DNA of 64,000 nt. Origin: Planomonospora_B alba (GTDB lineage Bacteria; Actinomycetota; Actinomycetes; Streptosporangiales; Streptosporangiaceae). The stretch lies in contig NZ_BAAAUT010000022.1 of assembly GCF_039534085.1 (NCBI RefSeq), forward strand, positions 1 through 64,000, in the 5' to 3' direction. Position numbers and translations under genes: made by a program. The notes under the pieces were generated by a model. The model was not told the origin of the DNA. It saw nothing but the letters and a program-made list of their open reading frames with translations, and searched no databases. Of this stretch, positions 63,940 through 64,000 are shown piece by piece; within the stretch, counting starts at the first letter, position 1, and the number at the start of each line of letters is the position of its first letter.

Positions 63940-64000
63940 CTAGGACGACGCAGGGGCCTGAAGGCCCTCGAGCAGCAGGCCGCACACCTCGTCGAGTTCG
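63940..64000 (-). CDS. C-terminal end of a probable TetR regulator (cut by window)
   Basis: The leftward frame reads ELDEVCGLLLEGLQAPASS then stop at 63940-63942. A C-terminus of the form L-L-x-G-L/I is common in TetR proteins next to oxidoreductase genes. Only 19 residues are seen, so the call rests on this ending and on the context. Confidence 0.35.
   Translation of the reverse strand, partial: ELDEVCGLLLEGLQAPASS

Noticed and set aside
1..64000. CRISPR array, prophage, transposon, or integrative element
   Set aside because: No regularly spaced repeats, integrase, transposase or phage structural gene was seen. The only repeats are short tandem or paired copies.

Overview
The window is very GC-rich DNA from an actinomycete. 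The GC-rich third codon positions, frequent GTG starts, several apparently leaderless genes, glucosylphosphoglycerate synthase, DUF3040, DUF2795 and DUF4916 proteins, and F420/FMN-type luciferase-like oxidoreductases all fit. The mix resembles Streptosporangiales or Streptomyces relatives; genus cannot be read from it. I see no rRNA, no complete tRNA, no CRISPR array, no integrase or transposase, and no plasmid or phage genes. It looks like chromosomal arm or accessory housekeeping DNA.

Layout. 1-11.3 kb: 3' end of a sensor kinase, an rRNA-type methyltransferase, a secreted GH10 xylanase with GAAA/TTTC operator-like palindromes, a DUF4916 Nudix protein, an ECF sigma/peroxiredoxin pair, a ROK sugar kinase, a DEAD-box helicase with a long leader, a drug-efflux MFS protein and a methyltransferase. 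11.3-20.3 kb: a DUF305 protein with a His/Asp tail, two PRC-barrel stress proteins with sigma-B-like promoters, a scar where a degraded membrane-protein remnant meets a broken SGNH hydrolase, an LLM oxidoreductase/NTF2 pair facing a MarR regulator, two small membrane proteins behind tandem operators, a DUF72 protein and a tiny Gly/Tyr/Trp-rich secreted protein. 20.6-36 kb: GpgS, a flavin-binding PPOX protein, a large TerD-like protein, NhaA, DUF3040, a STAS protein, a GAF kinase, DUF2795, an erythromycin-esterase-like protein, a PfkB kinase, an M20 peptidase and an MFS exporter.

36-42.6 kb is the clearest system: ectABCD for ectoine and 5-hydroxyectoine synthesis, followed on the same strand by an ehuBCDA-type ABC importer. 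The cell can therefore both make and reclaim these osmolytes. 42.7-46.8 kb: an MFS exporter and a saccharopine-dehydrogenase-like protein, translationally coupled, divergent from a TetR regulator with an operator over the exporter start, then an orphan ATP-grasp protein.

47.2-54.4 kb is a metallophore-type transport locus: a two-protein ABC exporter diverges from a binding protein, two FecCD permeases and an ATPase. The shared promoter carries two 15-bp sites that look more like Zur boxes than iron boxes, so a zinc role is the main alternative to iron. 54.4-64 kb: an LLM monooxygenase behind a double operator, a truncated and frameshifted MFS pseudogene, a CDF zinc exporter opposite an ArsR/SmtB regulator, a chemoreceptor, an ArsR-SRPBCC fusion with a DHFR-like partner, a Sua5 tRNA-modification enzyme, an oxidoreductase that has lost its nucleotide-binding core, and the tail of a probable TetR gene.

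Recurring themes are envelope and osmotic stress, metal homeostasis and flavin/F420 redox. Three genes are clearly degraded; two of them contain a +1 shift in a seven-base C/G run, which could be decay, sequencing error or phase variation.
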